NCBI RefSeq assembly: GCF_030418455.1
Contig: NZ_JAUHPW010000001.1
Span: 62,001-126,000, forward strand
Reading direction: 5' to 3'
Source of the DNA: Demequina litoralis
Lineage (GTDB): Bacteria; Actinomycetota; Actinomycetes; Actinomycetales; Demequinaceae
Length of the DNA: 64,000 nucleotides
This document shows, piece by piece, positions 13,638 to 23,274 of this stretch. The notes under the pieces are model-generated. The model saw only the letters and a program-made list of their open reading frames with translations. It did no database searches and was not told where the DNA came from. Positions within the stretch are counted from its first letter, which is position 1. Each line of letters begins with the position of its first letter. The position numbers were made by a program, and so were the translations under genes.

Positions 13638-14429
13638 ATGGCACGTACCCCGCTGATCGCCGGCAACTGGAAGCTCAACCTCGACCACCTCGAGGCGACG
13701 CACACCGTCCAGAAGCTCGCCTGGCTGCTCCGCGACGCCAAGCACGACTTCTCCGAGGTCGAGGTCGCCGTGCTGCCGTCGTTCACGTCGCTGCGCTCCG
13801 TGCAGACCCTCGTGGACGCCGACCAGCTCGAGCTCAAGTACGGCGCGCAGGACATCTCCGAGCACACCTCGGGCGCCTACACCGGCGAGGTCTCCGGCAC
13901 GCAGCTGTCGAAGCTCGGCGTGTCCTTCGTGGCCGTCGGCCACTCGGAGCGCCGCCAGTACCACGGCGAGACCGACGAGGTCGTCGCGGCCAAGACGAAG
14001 GCGGCCTTCGAGCACGGCATCGTGCCGATCGTCTGCGTCGGCGAGGGCCTCGACATCCGCAAGGCCGGCGAGCACGTGTCCTACACGCTCGCTCAGGTCG
14101 ACGGCGCGCTGGTCGACCTCCCCGCGGAGCAGGCCAAGGACGTCGTCATCGCCTACGAGCCCGTGTGGGCCATCGGCACCGGCGAGGTCGCGACCCCGGC
14201 GGACGCGCAGGAGGTCTGCGCGGCCATCCGTGGCCGTCTCGCGGAGCTGTACGACCAGGAGCTGGCGGACGGCGTCCGCGTCCTGTACGGCGGCTCGGTG
14301 AAGTCCTCGTCGATCGCCCAGCTCATGGCGGAGGAGGACGTCGACGGCGGCCTCGTCGGCGGCGCCTCGCTCGACCCCGAGGAGTTCTCGAAGATCGCTC
14401 GATTCAAGGCGCACAACGTCGCGATGTGA
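13638..14429 (+). CDS. tpiA: Triosephosphate isomerase
   Basis: Interconverts dihydroxyacetone phosphate and glyceraldehyde-3-phosphate. 263 residues, TIM barrel. Catalytic residues are in place: Asn/Lys in [11 protein letters not shown], His in [14 protein letters not shown] near residue 100, Glu in [12 protein letters not shown] near residue 174; the phosphate-binding loop [11 protein letters not shown] and GGLVGGASL follow. Starts 5 nt after pgk and ends at a strong terminator. Confidence 0.98.
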   Translation: MARTPLIAGNWKLNLDHLEATHTVQKLAWLLRDAKHDFSEVEVAVLPSFTSLRSVQTLVDADQLELKYGAQDISEHTSGAYTGEVSGTQLSKLGVSFVAVGHSERRQYHGETDEVVAAKTKAAFEHGIVPIVCVGEGLDIRKAGEHVSYTLAQVDGALVDLPAEQAKDVVIAYEPVWAIGTGEVATPADAQEVCAAIRGRLAELYDQELADGVRVLYGGSVKSSSIAQLMAEEDVDGGLVGGASLDPEEFSKIARFKAHNVAM

Positions 14430-14434
14430 TCCAC

Positions 14435-14468
14435 CACCGGGCCGGCCCCTCGCGGGGCCGGCCCGGTG
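14435..14468 (+). terminator. Terminator hairpin after tpiA
   Basis: A perfect 15-bp GC-rich stem (14435-14449 with 14454-14468) with a TCGC loop, 5 bp after the tpiA stop. The following T content is weak, as is common in high-GC Actinobacteria. It separates the glycolytic cluster from secG. Confidence 0.8.
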
Positions 14469-14516
14469 CTGTGCGTCGCGTATCCTTGTGAGCGCAATCC
14501 ATCATCTGGGAGAACA

Positions 14517-14762
14517 GTGGACATCCTTGAGACCATCCTGTGGGTCATGCTTGTCGTGACCTCGCTGCTCATCATCGCGCTGGTGCTCATCCACCGCGGT
14601 CGTGGCGGCGGCATCACGGACATGTTCGGCGGCGGGCTCGCGTCCGGCGTCCAGTCGTCCGCCGTAGGCGAGCGCAACCTCACGCGCATCACGTGGGGCA
14701 CCGCGATCGTCTGGGTGGCCGTGGTCGTGCTGCTCGGTCTCGTGTCCCGGTTCTCCCTCTAG
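14517..14762 (+). CDS. secG: Preprotein translocase subunit SecG
   Basis: Small integral subunit of the SecYEG channel. 81 residues, two transmembrane helices (residues about 3-22 and 56-77) joined by the conserved loop HRGRGGGITDMFGGG with the GVQSSAVGERNLTR stretch. The GTG at 14517 is preceded by CTGGGAG at proper spacing; a putative -10 TATCCT lies at 14481. Actinobacterial genomes commonly place secG after tpiA, as here. Confidence 0.94.
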   Translation: MDILETILWVMLVVTSLLIIALVLIHRGRGGGITDMFGGGLASGVQSSAVGERNLTRITWGTAIVWVAVVVLLGLVSRFSL

Positions 14763-14783
14763 CAGGCGACGGAGGTCGTACCC

Positions 14784-15146
14784 ATGGCAGGGGGCAACGC
14801 CATCCGAGGCTCGCGCGTAGGCGCCGGGCCCATGGGAGAGGACGAGCGGGGCGAATCCGCGCCGCGTCAGGTCGTCTCCTACTACTGTGCGCGAGGTCAT
14901 GTGACCTCGCCGAGCTTCGCCACCGGCGACGACCAGGAGATCCCGGTCGAGTGGGACTGCCCGCGCTGCGGGCTCCCCGGCGGTCTGGACCCGGACAACC
15001 CTCCGGAGCCGATCCGCAACGAGCCGTACAAGACGCACCTCGCGTATGTGAAGGAGCGTCGCAGTGACGAGGAGGGCGCCGCCCTTCTCGACGAGGCGCT
15101 CACCTCGCTCCGCGTCCGTCGCGGCGATCTCGCGGTCGCCGACTGA
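14784..15146 (+). CDS. rbpA: RNA polymerase-binding protein RbpA
   Basis: Actinobacteria-specific activator that binds the principal sigma factor and RNA polymerase to stabilise open complexes. 120 residues. The zinc-coordinating core is visible (YYCARGHVTSPSFA with CPRCG near residue 70), followed by the basic linker and the sigma-interacting C-terminal region (RNEPYKTHLAYVKERRSDEE). The ATG follows a GGAGG Shine-Dalgarno. It lies after secG, and a very strong hairpin terminator follows. Its presence supports an actinobacterial host with many promoters lacking a good -35, in line with the leaderless TANNNT boxes seen here. Confidence 0.95.
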   Translation: MAGGNAIRGSRVGAGPMGEDERGESAPRQVVSYYCARGHVTSPSFATGDDQEIPVEWDCPRCGLPGGLDPDNPPEPIRNEPYKTHLAYVKERRSDEEGAALLDEALTSLRVRRGDLAVAD

Positions 15147-15155
15147 CACGGTCGT

Positions 15156-15202
15156 GACGAAGGGGCCGCCCTTCCCTTGACGGGGAGGGCGGCCCCTTCG
15201 TC
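15156..15202 (+). terminator. Strong terminator after rbpA
   Basis: A 16-bp perfect stem (15156-15171 with 15187-15202) extended by five further inner pairs to a TTGAC loop, about 21 bp in all. It starts 10 bp after the rbpA stop. Confidence 0.85.
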
Positions 15203-15285
15203 GTACCCGGGCGCCGCATCGTCCCGCCGCGGGAATCTCCCGGGGCCCGCTACGGTTGGCCCCAGCACGAACGAAAGGAACCACC

Positions 15286-15567
15286 GTGCAGATCGAGATC
15301 GAGTACTGCGTGCCCTGCGGCTACCTGCCGCGCGCCACCGCCGCCCAGACCCGGCTGCTGGAGGAGTTCGGCAACGCGCTCACCGGCGTGACCCTCAAGA
15401 CCGGCCGCAAGGGCGTGTTCACGTTCCGGGCCGACGGCGAGGAGATCTACGCCAAGCCCGCCGAGTTCGACATCGACGGCATCGTGGAGACGGTCCGCGG
15501 GAAGCTGCCGGCGCGCGAGGGCGTCGACGCCGAGGGTCGCGACCTGCTGATGGGCAAGCGCCACTAG
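15286..15567 (+). CDS. SelT/SelW/SelH (Rdx) family thioredoxin-like protein
   Basis: 93-residue protein of the Rdx family, small thioredoxin-fold redox proteins related to selenoprotein W. The N-terminal strand is followed by CVPCGY (residues about 8-13), the family redox motif with Cys in place of selenocysteine, and then RATAAQTRLLEEF and the conserved TGRKGVFTFRADGEEIYAK segment. The GTG at 15286 has an AAAGGAA Shine-Dalgarno; TACGGT upstream (about 15250) could be the -10. Function in redox defence is inferred from the family only. It is convergent with pgl. Confidence 0.85.
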   Translation: MQIEIEYCVPCGYLPRATAAQTRLLEEFGNALTGVTLKTGRKGVFTFRADGEEIYAKPAEFDIDGIVETVRGKLPAREGVDAEGRDLLMGKRH

Positions 15568-15590
15568 CCTTCCCCGCCCGCCCCGCGGGG

Positions 15591-15690
15591 ACCTCTCCAC
15601 GCGCGAGCGCCATGCACTCGACCGAAATGCGGATGTGTTCGTTCACATCCGCGTTTCTGGTGGAGGAGCGCCTCACCGGCGTGGAGAGGT
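15591..15690. repeat. Structured repeat element A (3' of pgl)
   Basis: The outer arms 15591-15602 and 15679-15690 are a perfect 12-bp inverted repeat. Inside is a second hairpin, about 17 bp with one bulge, around the loop at 15638-15643 (GCGGATGTG against CACATCCGC). The block 15657-15689 recurs at 19044-19076 with 31 of 33 identities. On the minus strand it lies directly 3' of pgl; on the plus strand 3' of the SelW-like gene. No known RNA family was recognised. Confidence 0.65.
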
Positions 15691-15703
15691 CAACGCCGTC
15701 GGG

Positions 15704-16438
15704 CTACACCTTGGCCACGGCCTCCGCGTCGACCAGCCACAGCGTCTCCGCCGTCCCCCGCGCGGCCGCGGCCGGCAGTTCGAGGTCGCCGTGCAGCGAT
15801 CGCGCGACCACGTCCGCCTTCGCGGCACCCGCTGCGACGATCCATACGCGCTTGGCCCGGCGGATCGACTCGAGGGTGAGCGAGACTCGGGTGGGCGGCG
15901 GCTTGGGGGAGTCGTGCACCGCGATGGCCTCGGATCCTCGCGCCTCGTAGCCGGCGTGGCCGGGGAACAGCGAGGCCACGTGGCCGTCGGGGCCCATGCC
16001 GAGCATGAGCACGTCCCACGCGGGGGCGCCCGCGGCGGCGATGTCGTCGGCGTACGCGGCCGCGGCCTCCTCGGCGGAGGCGAAGGCGGAGGAGGCTCCC
16101 ATCCGGTGGATGTTCTCCTCGGGCAGCGGCAGCGAGCCCAGCAGCGCCTCCTGCGCCTGGCCCTCGTTGCGGTCGGCGTCGCCGGCGGGCACGAAGCGCT
16201 CGTCACCCCACCACAGGTGCACGCTCGTCCAGTCGATGGCGGACGCCAGGGGTGAGCGGGCGGCCGCGGCGAGGGTCGCGATGCCCACCGTGCCGCCCGT
16301 CAGCACCACGTCGGCGCGGTCCTGCACCGACAGCGTGTCGATGAGCGTCACCAGCAGGCGCGCGGCGGTCGCGTCGGTGACAGCCTCGGCCGACGGGTGG
16401 ACGACGACGCGGGTCGCGTGGTCGGAGACGCCGGTCAC
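15704..16438 (-). CDS. pgl: 6-phosphogluconolactonase
   Basis: Hydrolyses 6-phosphogluconolactone, the second step of the oxidative pentose phosphate pathway. 244 residues of the glucosamine-6-phosphate deaminase-like fold. Visible motifs: DVVLTGGTVGIATLAAAA, HLWWGDERFVPAGDADRN near residue 80 (substrate contacts), and VLMLGMGPDGHVASLFPGH near residue 145 with the catalytic-site His/Asp region. The GTG start overlaps the opcA stop (GTGA), so pgl is translationally coupled and last in zwf-opcA-pgl. It ends next to structured element A. Confidence 0.93.
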   Translation of the reverse strand: MTGVSDHATRVVVHPSAEAVTDATAARLLVTLIDTLSVQDRADVVLTGGTVGIATLAAAARSPLASAIDWTSVHLWWGDERFVPAGDADRNEGQAQEALLGSLPLPEENIHRMGASSAFASAEEAAAAYADDIAAAGAPAWDVLMLGMGPDGHVASLFPGHAGYEARGSEAIAVHDSPKPPPTRVSLTLESIRRAKRVWIVAAGAAKADVVARSLHGDLELPAAAARGTAETLWLVDAEAVAKV

Positions 16439-17355
16439 AGCGGCACCACCGTCTCGGCGGTGAACGAGGCGAGCGCCTCGCCGTAGACCTCGTCGGAGTC
16501 GAGGCGGCGCAGCTCCTCGGCCAGCGCCTCCTCGAGCGAGCGCGCGGGCAGCGCGATCACGTGGTCCGGCTGCCCGGGCTGCGTGATGCGGGCGTTGTAG
16601 CGGTCCGGACGGCTGATCGAGATCTGCCCGGACGGCGTCTCGAGCACGATGCTCTGGAGCGCGGCGACCGAGTCGTCGTACTCCGCCTCGACCTCGCAGC
16701 CGAGCACGCGCTTGAGCCATGCGCCGAGCAGCAGGATCGACGGGCTGTTGGTGTCGCCGTGGATGCGTGCGCGCGTCACCTGCGGGTCCGGCACCTGCTC
16801 GAGCGCCACCGCCAGCAGCGCACGCCAGCGGGTGAGGCGCGTCCACGCGAGGTCGGTGTCGCCCGGGCGGTAGCAGTGCGCGAGGGACAGCAGCGTCGCG
16901 ACGGGGTCCGCCTCGCCCTTGGTATCGGTGATGCGGCGCTGCGCCATGCGGCCCAGCGCGCACTCCGCCATGTCGTCGGGGACCGCGGCGGGCCACCACA
17001 CGACGATGGGCGCGTCGGGCAGCAGCAGCGGGGTGACGAGGGTGTCGTCGTGGCCGATCTGCGCGCCGGACGGACGCAGCACGATCACCTCGGACGCACC
17101 GGCGTCGCCGCCCACGCGGATCTCCGCGTCGAGGCGCGCCTCGTCGGAGGTGCCGGGCGCGATGACGATGATCCGGCACGGGTGCTCGCGCGAGGCCACG
17201 TTCGCGGTCGCGATCGCCTGCTCGGCGTCCGCGCCGGTCGCGTCGATGACGAGCGTCATGACGCGGGCGAGTGTGATGACGCCGCCCTCCTTGCGCGAGT
17301 CGACCAGGCGCTTGTTGATCTCGCCGGTGGTGGTGTCGGGGATCTCGATGATCAT
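16435..17355 (-). CDS. opcA: Glucose-6-phosphate dehydrogenase assembly protein OpcA
   Basis: Actinobacterial and cyanobacterial OpcA binds and allosterically activates glucose-6-phosphate dehydrogenase. 306 residues, no enzyme motifs. Recognisable regions are the N-terminus [19 protein letters not shown], the HPCRIIVIAPG segment and the APIVVWWPAAVP motif near residue 125. Start ATG overlaps the zwf stop (ATGA), and its own stop overlaps pgl, giving a tight three-gene unit whose product physically partners Zwf. Confidence 0.93.
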   Translation of the reverse strand: MIIEIPDTTTGEINKRLVDSRKEGGVITLARVMTLVIDATGADAEQAIATANVASREHPCRIIVIAPGTSDEARLDAEIRVGGDAGASEVIVLRPSGAQIGHDDTLVTPLLLPDAPIVVWWPAAVPDDMAECALGRMAQRRITDTKGEADPVATLLSLAHCYRPGDTDLAWTRLTRWRALLAVALEQVPDPQVTRARIHGDTNSPSILLLGAWLKRVLGCEVEAEYDDSVAALQSIVLETPSGQISISRPDRYNARITQPGQPDHVIALPARSLEEALAEELRRLDSDEVYGEALASFTAETVVPL

Positions 17356-18869
17356 GGGCGCCTCCAGGCACGTCCGTCGCGGGCCATCATCGCATCCGAG
17401 CTGGGCGGGCCCCAGGTGCCGGAGCGGTAGGGCTCGGGCTGCCCCTGGGTGGACCAGAAGTCGGTGATGGGGTCGAGGATCTTCCAGGAGAGGGCGACCT
17501 CCTCCTGGCGGGGGAACAGCGGCGGGTCGCCGAGCAGCACGTCGAGGATGAGGCGCTCGTAGGCCTCCGGCGAGCTCTCGGTGAACGCGTTGCCGTACGC
17601 GAAGTCCATCGTGACGTCGCGCACCTCCATCGCGGTGCCCGGCACCTTGGAGCCGAAGCGCAGCGTCACGCCCTCGTCCGGCTGGACGCGGATGACCAGG
17701 GCGTTCGAGCCGGCGTCGCCGCCGCTCACCTCCTGGAAGTGGGGCGACGGCGCCTTCTTGAACACCAGCGCGATCTCGGTGACGCGGCGCCCGAGGCGCT
17801 TGCCGGCGCGCAGGTAGAACGGGGTGCCGGCCCAGCGGCGGTTGGGCACCTCGAGGCGGATCGCGGCGTACGTCTCGGTGATCGAGTCGGGGGAGATGCC
17901 GTCCTCGTCGAGGAAGCCGCCCACCTGCTCGCCGCCGCGCCAGCCGGCCGCGTACTGGCCGCGCGCGGTGCCCTCGCCCAGGTCCGCGGGCAGGACGGTG
18001 GAGCGCAGCACCTTCTCCTTCTCCATGCGGAGGTCGTCGGCCTCGAAGCTCGCGGGCTCCTCCATCGCGGTGAGCGCGAAGAGCTGAAGCAGGTGGTTCT
18101 GGATGACGTCGCGGGCGGTGCCGATGCCGTCGAAGTAGCCGGCTCGCGACCCGATGCCGATGTCCTCGGCCATCGTGATCTGCACGTGGTCGATGTACTG
18201 CGAGTTCCAGATCGGCTCGAACAGTTGGTTCGCGAAGCGCAGCGCCAGCAGGTTCTGCACCGTCTCCTTGCCGAGGTAGTGGTCGATGCGGAACACCGAG
18301 TCGGGCGGGAACACGTCCGACACCACCGCGTCGAGCTCCTCGGCGGACTCGAGGTTGTGGCCGAACGGCTTCTCGATGACGACGCGCCGCCACGTTCCCT
18401 CGCGCGGGTCCGACAGGCCGGACTCGCGCAGCTGGGTCACCACCTGCGGGAACGCCGACGGCGGGATCGACAGGTAGAACGCGTGGTTGCCGCCCGTGCC
18501 GCGCTCCCGGTCGAGCTCCTCGACGGTCTCGCGCAGGCGCTTGAACGCCTCCGGATCGTCGAACGTGCCCTGCACGAAGCGGATGCCCTCGGCGAGCTGC
18601 TGCCAGGTCTCCTCGCGGAACGGCGTGCGCGCGTACTTCTTCACCGAGTCGTGGACCACCTGCGCGAAGTCCTGCTCGTCCCAGTCGCGGCGGGCGAAGC
18701 CCGTGAGCGCGAAGGCCGGCGGCAACAGGCCGCGGTTCGCGAGGTCGTACACCGCGGGCATGAGCTTCTTGCGCGCGAGGTCGCCGGTGACGCCGAACAT
18801 CACGAGGCCGCAGGAGCCGGCGATGCGGGGCAGGCGACGATCGCGCGGATCGCGCAGGGGATTGTTCAC
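17352..18869 (-). CDS. zwf: Glucose-6-phosphate 1-dehydrogenase
   Basis: Oxidises glucose-6-phosphate and makes NADPH, the entry to the oxidative pentose phosphate pathway. 505 residues. NADP motif [18 protein letters not shown] near residue 27, active-site [19 protein letters not shown] near residue 190 (His general base), and a C-terminal beta domain. The GTG at 18867-18869 is preceded on the coding strand by GGAAGG at good spacing. The stretch between zwf and tkt contains structured element B and the tkt terminator, so zwf probably has its own promoter. Confidence 0.97.
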   Translation of the reverse strand: MNNPLRDPRDRRLPRIAGSCGLVMFGVTGDLARKKLMPAVYDLANRGLLPPAFALTGFARRDWDEQDFAQVVHDSVKKYARTPFREETWQQLAEGIRFVQGTFDDPEAFKRLRETVEELDRERGTGGNHAFYLSIPPSAFPQVVTQLRESGLSDPREGTWRRVVIEKPFGHNLESAEELDAVVSDVFPPDSVFRIDHYLGKETVQNLLALRFANQLFEPIWNSQYIDHVQITMAEDIGIGSRAGYFDGIGTARDVIQNHLLQLFALTAMEEPASFEADDLRMEKEKVLRSTVLPADLGEGTARGQYAAGWRGGEQVGGFLDEDGISPDSITETYAAIRLEVPNRRWAGTPFYLRAGKRLGRRVTEIALVFKKAPSPHFQEVSGGDAGSNALVIRVQPDEGVTLRFGSKVPGTAMEVRDVTMDFAYGNAFTESSPEAYERLILDVLLGDPPLFPRQEEVALSWKILDPITDFWSTQGQPEPYRSGTWGPPSSDAMMARDGRAWRRP

Positions 18870-18977
18870 TCTGTGACCTTCCAGGGGGGACGCCGAGACG
18901 GACAGGAACGCTCCCGCCATCCTATTGCGCGGGCACGATGCGACGGCGCCACCTGGTGAGACGGGCGGCGCCGTGCG

Positions 18978-19077
18978 CCCCTCCACACGCGCCGCGCAAT
19001 GTGAACGTTCGCCGGTGCGGATCGCGGCCGATGACGGGGTCTCCTGGTGGAGGAGCGACTCATCGGCGTGGAGAGGC
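18978..19077. repeat. Structured repeat element B (between tkt and zwf)
   Basis: Carries the 33-nt block 19044-19076 shared with element A (31/33). Its outer arms also pair (CCCCTCCACACGC near 18978 with GCGTGGAGAGG at 19066-19076, with one bulge and a G-U). The interior differs from A in sequence yet keeps the overall length. On the minus strand it is 3' of tkt and 5' of zwf, so A and B bracket zwf-opcA-pgl. Confidence 0.6.
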
Positions 19078-19098
19078 CCCCGGGGGGCAGGGGAGACG

Positions 19099-19134
19099 CG
19101 ACGAGGGGCCCCGCCGCAGCGGAGCCCCTCGTCG
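19099..19134 (-). terminator. Terminator of tkt
   Basis: An 11-bp perfect stem (19099-19109 with 19124-19134) with further inner pairs (CCGC/GCGG), 13 bp past the tkt stop on the minus strand. Confidence 0.75.
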
Positions 19135-19147
19135 TGGATGGTGCGGG

Positions 19148-21211
19148 TCAGCCCGCGGCGGCGATGCTCTCGCGCGCCTGGGCGGCGACGTTCTCCGGGT
19201 TGAAGCCGTACTTCTTCAGCAGCAGCGCGCCGTCGGCGGACTCGCCGAAGTGGTCGACCGCGACCGTGCGGCCGGCGTCGCCGACCAGGTCGCGCCAGCC
19301 CAGCGCCGAGCCGGCCTCGACCGACACGCGCGCCTTGAGCCCGGCGGGCAGCACCGACTCGCGGTACGCGGCGTCCTGGCGCGAGAAGCGCTCGCGCGAC
19401 GGCATCGACACGACGCGGGCCTTGACGCCCTCGGCGGCGAGCAGCTCGCGCGCCTCGACCGCGACCGCGACCTCGGAGCCGGTGGCGATGAGGAGCACGT
19501 CGGCGTCCTCGTCGGCACCCGCGACGACGTAGGCGCCCTTGAGCACGCCCTCGGTCGACGTGCCCTCGAGCACGGGGAGGTTCTGGCGCGACAGGATGAT
19601 CGCCGACGGACGGTCGGTGGTCTCCAGGATCGCCTTCCACGCGGCCGCGGTCTCGTTCGCGTCCGCGGGGCGGATCACGTCGAGGCCGGGGATCGCGCGC
19701 AGCGTCGCGATGTGCTCGATCGGCTGGTGGGTCGGGCCGTCCTCGCCGAGGCCCACCGAGTCGTGCGTCCACACGAACGTGGTCGGGATCTGCATGAGGG
19801 CCGCGAGGCGGACCGAGGCGCGCATGTAGTCGGAGAACACCAGGAACGTGCCGCCGTAGACGCGGGTGAGGCCGTGCAGCGTGATGCCGTTGAGGATCGC
19901 GCCCATGCCGAACTCGCGGATGCCGAAGTGCAGCGTGCGGCCGTACCACTGGCCGTCGGGCCACGAGTGGGTGGAGTGGTGCGGCGGGAGGAACGAGGGC
20001 TCGCCGGCCATGGTGGTGTTGTTCGAGCCCGCGAGGTCGGCCGAGCCGCCCCACAGCTCGGGCAGCACCGGCGCGAGGGCCGTGAGGACCTTGCCCGACG
20101 CGGCGCGGGTCGCGACCTTGGAGCCGACCTCGAAGGTGGGGAGCGCATCGTCCCAGCCCTCGGGCAGCTCGCGGTTCACGAGGCGCGCGAGCAGCGCGGC
20201 GCGCTCGGGGTTCTCGGCCTCCCAGCGGGAGAACGCGGCGTTCCACTCGGAGTGGGCGGCCTGTCCGCGGTCCTTGACCAGGTGCATGTGCGCGAGCACC
20301 TCGGGCTCCACCACGAAGGACTGCTCGGGGTCGAAGCCGAGCACCTCCTTGAGGCCGGCGACCTCGGCGGAGCCGAGCGCCGAGCCGTGCACGCCGCCCG
20401 TGTTCTGCTTGGTGGGCGACGGCCAGCCGATGATGGTGCTGAGCGCGATGATGGAGGGCTTGCCGGTCTCGGCCTTGGCGGCCTCGATGGCGTCGTAGAG
20501 GGCCTGCGGGTCCTCCTGGTAGCCGTCCTCCTTGACCCACGAGACCTTCTGGGTGTGCCAGCCGTACGCCTCGTAGCGGCCCAGCACGTCCTCGGTGAAG
20601 GAGATGTCGGTCTCGTGCTCGATCGAGATCTTGTTGTCGTCCCAGATGACGATGAGGTTGCCGAGCTCCTGCGTGCCGGCGAGCGCCGAGGCCTCGTGCG
20701 CGACGCCCTCCTGGAGGCAGCCGTCGCCCGCGATCACGTAGATGTGGTGGTCGAACGGCGAGGTGCCGGGGGCGGCGTCGGGGTCGAGGAGGCCGCGCTC
20801 GCGGCGCGACGCCATCGCCATGCCGACCGAGGACGCGATGCCGGTGCCCAGCGGGCCGGTCGTGATCTCGACGCCGTCGGTGTGGCCGTACTCGGGGTGG
20901 CCAGGGGTGAGCGAGCCCTCGGTGCGCAGCGACTTGAGGTCGTCGAGCGAGAGCTGGTAGCCGGAGGCGAAGAGCTGCAGGTAGAGCGTCAGCGACGAGT
21001 GACCCGCGGACAGCACGAAGCGGTCGCGGCCGAGCCAGTGCGAGTCCGCCGGGTCGTGCTTCATCACGTTCTGGAAGAGCAGGTAGGCGGCGGGGGCCAG
21101 CGAGATGGCCGTGCCGGGGTGGCCGTTGCCGACCTTCTCGACGGCGTCCGCCGCGAGGACGCGGAGGGTGTCGACCGCCCGGCGGTCGACGTCGGTCCAG
21201 TTGATGGTCAC
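19148..21211 (-). CDS. tkt: Transketolase
   Basis: Thiamine diphosphate-dependent transfer of two-carbon units in the non-oxidative pentose phosphate pathway. 687 residues. Visible: the [20 protein letters not shown]-terminal substrate/cofactor region, the thiamine diphosphate motif [18 protein letters not shown] near residue 155 continuing to the Mg ligand [24 protein letters not shown], and the pyrimidine-domain [15 protein letters not shown] with the conserved Glu. Followed by its own terminator and element B, then zwf-opcA-pgl. Divergent from ctaB across 157 bp. Confidence 0.97.
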   Translation of the reverse strand: MTINWTDVDRRAVDTLRVLAADAVEKVGNGHPGTAISLAPAAYLLFQNVMKHDPADSHWLGRDRFVLSAGHSSLTLYLQLFASGYQLSLDDLKSLRTEGSLTPGHPEYGHTDGVEITTGPLGTGIASSVGMAMASRRERGLLDPDAAPGTSPFDHHIYVIAGDGCLQEGVAHEASALAGTQELGNLIVIWDDNKISIEHETDISFTEDVLGRYEAYGWHTQKVSWVKEDGYQEDPQALYDAIEAAKAETGKPSIIALSTIIGWPSPTKQNTGGVHGSALGSAEVAGLKEVLGFDPEQSFVVEPEVLAHMHLVKDRGQAAHSEWNAAFSRWEAENPERAALLARLVNRELPEGWDDALPTFEVGSKVATRAASGKVLTALAPVLPELWGGSADLAGSNNTTMAGEPSFLPPHHSTHSWPDGQWYGRTLHFGIREFGMGAILNGITLHGLTRVYGGTFLVFSDYMRASVRLAALMQIPTTFVWTHDSVGLGEDGPTHQPIEHIATLRAIPGLDVIRPADANETAAAWKAILETTDRPSAIILSRQNLPVLEGTSTEGVLKGAYVVAGADEDADVLLIATGSEVAVAVEARELLAAEGVKARVVSMPSRERFSRQDAAYRESVLPAGLKARVSVEAGSALGWRDLVGDAGRTVAVDHFGESADGALLLKKYGFNPENVAAQARESIAAAG

Positions 21212-21355
21212 AGGTGTCTCCCTCGACAGGTAGCGGGTACGGGGGCCAGCCTACAAGGGCCGGGCGGCTTTGTAGTACGTTCACATTTCTGTGAGCGGTG
21301 CCATCCCACGCGTCGGGACGGCGCCGCCACGGACCCTGGTCCCGGTGCGCGCGGT

Positions 21356-21368
21356 TACACTTGTCCGC
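21356..21368 (+). promoter_or_regulatory. ctaB leaderless promoter -10
   Basis: TACACT at 21356-21361, 7-nt spacer, ATG at 21369. This decides the start: an upstream in-frame GTG at 21291 would place the -10 inside the gene and add a non-homologous N-terminus. Confidence 0.6.
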
Positions 21369-22322
21369 ATGCCGATCGCCACCACCGAGGCTCATGCCGC
21401 CGTGCCCGTCGCGGCCCCCCGCCGGGTGTGGGCGACCATCGGGGCGTACGTCGCGCTCACGAAGCCGCGCATCATCGAGCTGCTGCTCGTCACCACCATC
21501 CCGACGATGGTCCTCGCGGCCGACGGCTGGCCCTCGGTGGGTCTCCTCGCGGGCACCCTGATCGGCGGATCGCTGTCCGCCGGGGGCGCCCAGGTGTTCA
21601 ACAGCTACCTCGACCGCGACATCGACGCGGTGATGAAGCGCACCCGCCGCCGCCCGCTCGTCACGGGGGCCGTCTCGGAGCGCGGCGCGCTCGTCTTCGC
21701 GTGGGTCCTGTCGGTCGTGTCGACGCTGTGGTTCTGGCTCGTCGTCGGATCGCCGCTCGCGGCCGTGCTGTCGGTGCTCGCGATCCTCGGCTACGTCGTC
21801 GGCTACACGATGATCCTCAAGCGCCGCACCGCGCAGAACATCGTGTGGGGCGGCATCGCCGGCTGCATGCCGGTGCTCATCGGCTGGGCGGCCGTCACCA
21901 ACGAGCTCGCGTGGACGCCGTTCCTGCTGTTCCTCATCATCTTCTTCTGGACGCCGCCGCACTACTGGCCGCTGTCGATGAAGTTCCGCGGCGACTACGA
22001 GAACGCGCGCGTGCCGATGCTGCCCGTGATCGCGCCCGCCCGAACGGTCGCGGTCGAGATGATCGGCTACGCCGCGGCGATGGTCGCGACGTCGCTCGTG
22101 CTCGCGTGGGTGGCCGGCATGACCTGGGTGTACGTCGGCATCGCCGCCGCTGCCGGCGCGTGGTTCCTGGCGGGCTGCGTGCGGATGTACCGCCGCTCGC
22201 GCGCGGGCCACTCGAAGCTCCACGAGATGCGCCTGTTCCGCGACTCGATCACCTACCTGTCGATCGTCTTCGCCGCGGTGATGGTGGACCCCTTCCTCAC
22301 CGACGTGCTGTCGGTCCGCTGA
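21369..22322 (+). CDS. ctaB: Protoheme IX farnesyltransferase (heme O synthase)
   Basis: Membrane prenyltransferase that farnesylates heme B to heme O for aa3-type cytochrome oxidase. 317 residues, about nine transmembrane helices. The prenyltransferase Asp-rich motif [20 protein letters not shown] near residue 76 and the second site [16 protein letters not shown] near residue 205 are intact. ATG at 21369 is preferred to the upstream GTG because of the leaderless box. Divergent from tkt, a placement common in Actinobacteria. Confidence 0.95.
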   Translation: MPIATTEAHAAVPVAAPRRVWATIGAYVALTKPRIIELLLVTTIPTMVLAADGWPSVGLLAGTLIGGSLSAGGAQVFNSYLDRDIDAVMKRTRRRPLVTGAVSERGALVFAWVLSVVSTLWFWLVVGSPLAAVLSVLAILGYVVGYTMILKRRTAQNIVWGGIAGCMPVLIGWAAVTNELAWTPFLLFLIIFFWTPPHYWPLSMKFRGDYENARVPMLPVIAPARTVAVEMIGYAAAMVATSLVLAWVAGMTWVYVGIAAAAGAWFLAGCVRMYRRSRAGHSKLHEMRLFRDSITYLSIVFAAVMVDPFLTDVLSVR

Positions 22323-22324
22323 CG

Positions 22325-23242
22325 ATGCTCGAGCGGCAGCGTGACGCGTACCTCGCGCACGTCGCCGTCGAGCGGGGGCTGAGCCCGAACACCGTCGCCG
22401 CGTACCGCCGCGACCTCGACCGCTACGCCTCCTTCCTGGCCGCGCGCGGGCTCGCGGACCTCAAGGACGTCACCCGCGAGGACGTCGCCGCCTTCGCCCA
22501 GGGGGTGAGCACGGGCGACGACGGCGGCCGCGCCCTCGCCCCCGCATCGGCCTCCCGCACGGTGGTGGCGGTGCGCGGCTGGCACCGCTTCGCGGTGCTC
22601 GAGGGATGGACGCTCGGCGACCCGTCCGCGCAGGTGAAGCCGCGCGCCATCCCCAAGCGGCTGCCCAAGGCCATCAGCACCGACGAGGTGGACCGCATCC
22701 TCGCCCAGGCGGGTGCGGGCGACGGCCCGTCGCCGCTGCGCGACCGCGCGCTGCTCGAGCTCGTGTACGCGACCGGCGCGCGCATCTCCGAGGCCGTCGG
22801 CCTCGACGTCGACGACGTGGTGCTCGACGCCGGCGAGGAGACGGTCCTGCTGCGCGGCAAGGGTCGCAAGGAGCGCATCGTCCCCGTGGGCGGCTACGCC
22901 GTCGACGCGCTCGACGCCTACCTGGTCCGTGCCCGCGCGCCGCTCGCCCAAGCCGGCCGCGGCACCCCCGCCCTGTTCCTCAACACGCGCGGCGGGCGCC
23001 TGTCGCGCCAGTCGGCGTGGGCGATCCTGCGGGCCGCCGCGGAGCGTGCCGGGGTCGAGGACGTGTCGCCCCACACGCTGCGCCACTCGTTCGCGACCCA
23101 CCTGCTCAACGGCGGGGCGGACGTGCGCGTGGTGCAGGAGCTGCTCGGCCACGCCTCCGTCACGACCACCCAGATCTACACGCTCGTGACCCGCGACACC
23201 CTGCGCGAGGTGTACGCCGCGACGCACCCGCGCGCCCGCTGA
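22325..23242 (+). CDS. xerD: Site-specific tyrosine recombinase XerD
   Basis: Resolves chromosome dimers at dif with XerC. 305 residues. N-terminal SAM-like core-binding domain ([20 protein letters not shown]) and C-terminal catalytic domain with [12 protein letters not shown] (Arg), [11 protein letters not shown] (Lys), [17 protein letters not shown] (His-x-x-Arg), [15 protein letters not shown] (His and nucleophilic Tyr). ATG starts 2 nt after the ctaB stop. Upstream of parA-scpAB, a setting typical of chromosomal xerD rather than a phage integrase. Confidence 0.95.
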   Translation: MLERQRDAYLAHVAVERGLSPNTVAAYRRDLDRYASFLAARGLADLKDVTREDVAAFAQGVSTGDDGGRALAPASASRTVVAVRGWHRFAVLEGWTLGDPSAQVKPRAIPKRLPKAISTDEVDRILAQAGAGDGPSPLRDRALLELVYATGARISEAVGLDVDDVVLDAGEETVLLRGKGRKERIVPVGGYAVDALDAYLVRARAPLAQAGRGTPALFLNTRGGRLSRQSAWAILRAAAERAGVEDVSPHTLRHSFATHLLNGGADVRVVQELLGHASVTTTQIYTLVTRDTLREVYAATHPRAR

Positions 23243-23262
23243 GGACGGCCGGGACCAGGCGG

Positions 23263-23274
23263 TAGGGTTGGCGC
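23263..23274 (+). promoter_or_regulatory. parA leaderless promoter -10
   Basis: TAGGGT at 23263-23268, 6-nt spacer, GTG start at 23275, no Shine-Dalgarno. Confidence 0.55.

Noticed and set aside
15591-15690. Hammerhead-ribozyme-like reading of element A (GTGAG...GAAAC on the minus strand)
   Set aside because: The invariant CUGANGA and GAAA core are not both present, and copy B breaks them further.
19005-19012. GAACGTTC as a possible second LexA box
   Set aside because: It lacks the 4-nt spacer between GAAC and GTTC half-sites and lies in the unrelated element B.
17352-22223. Open frame of over 1,600 codons through zwf and antisense or out-of-frame in tkt and beyond
   Set aside because: Only the zwf part is homologous; the rest is a frame free of stops because of GC bias. 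The same holds for the long plus-strand frame 18938-23242, where only the xerD end is real.
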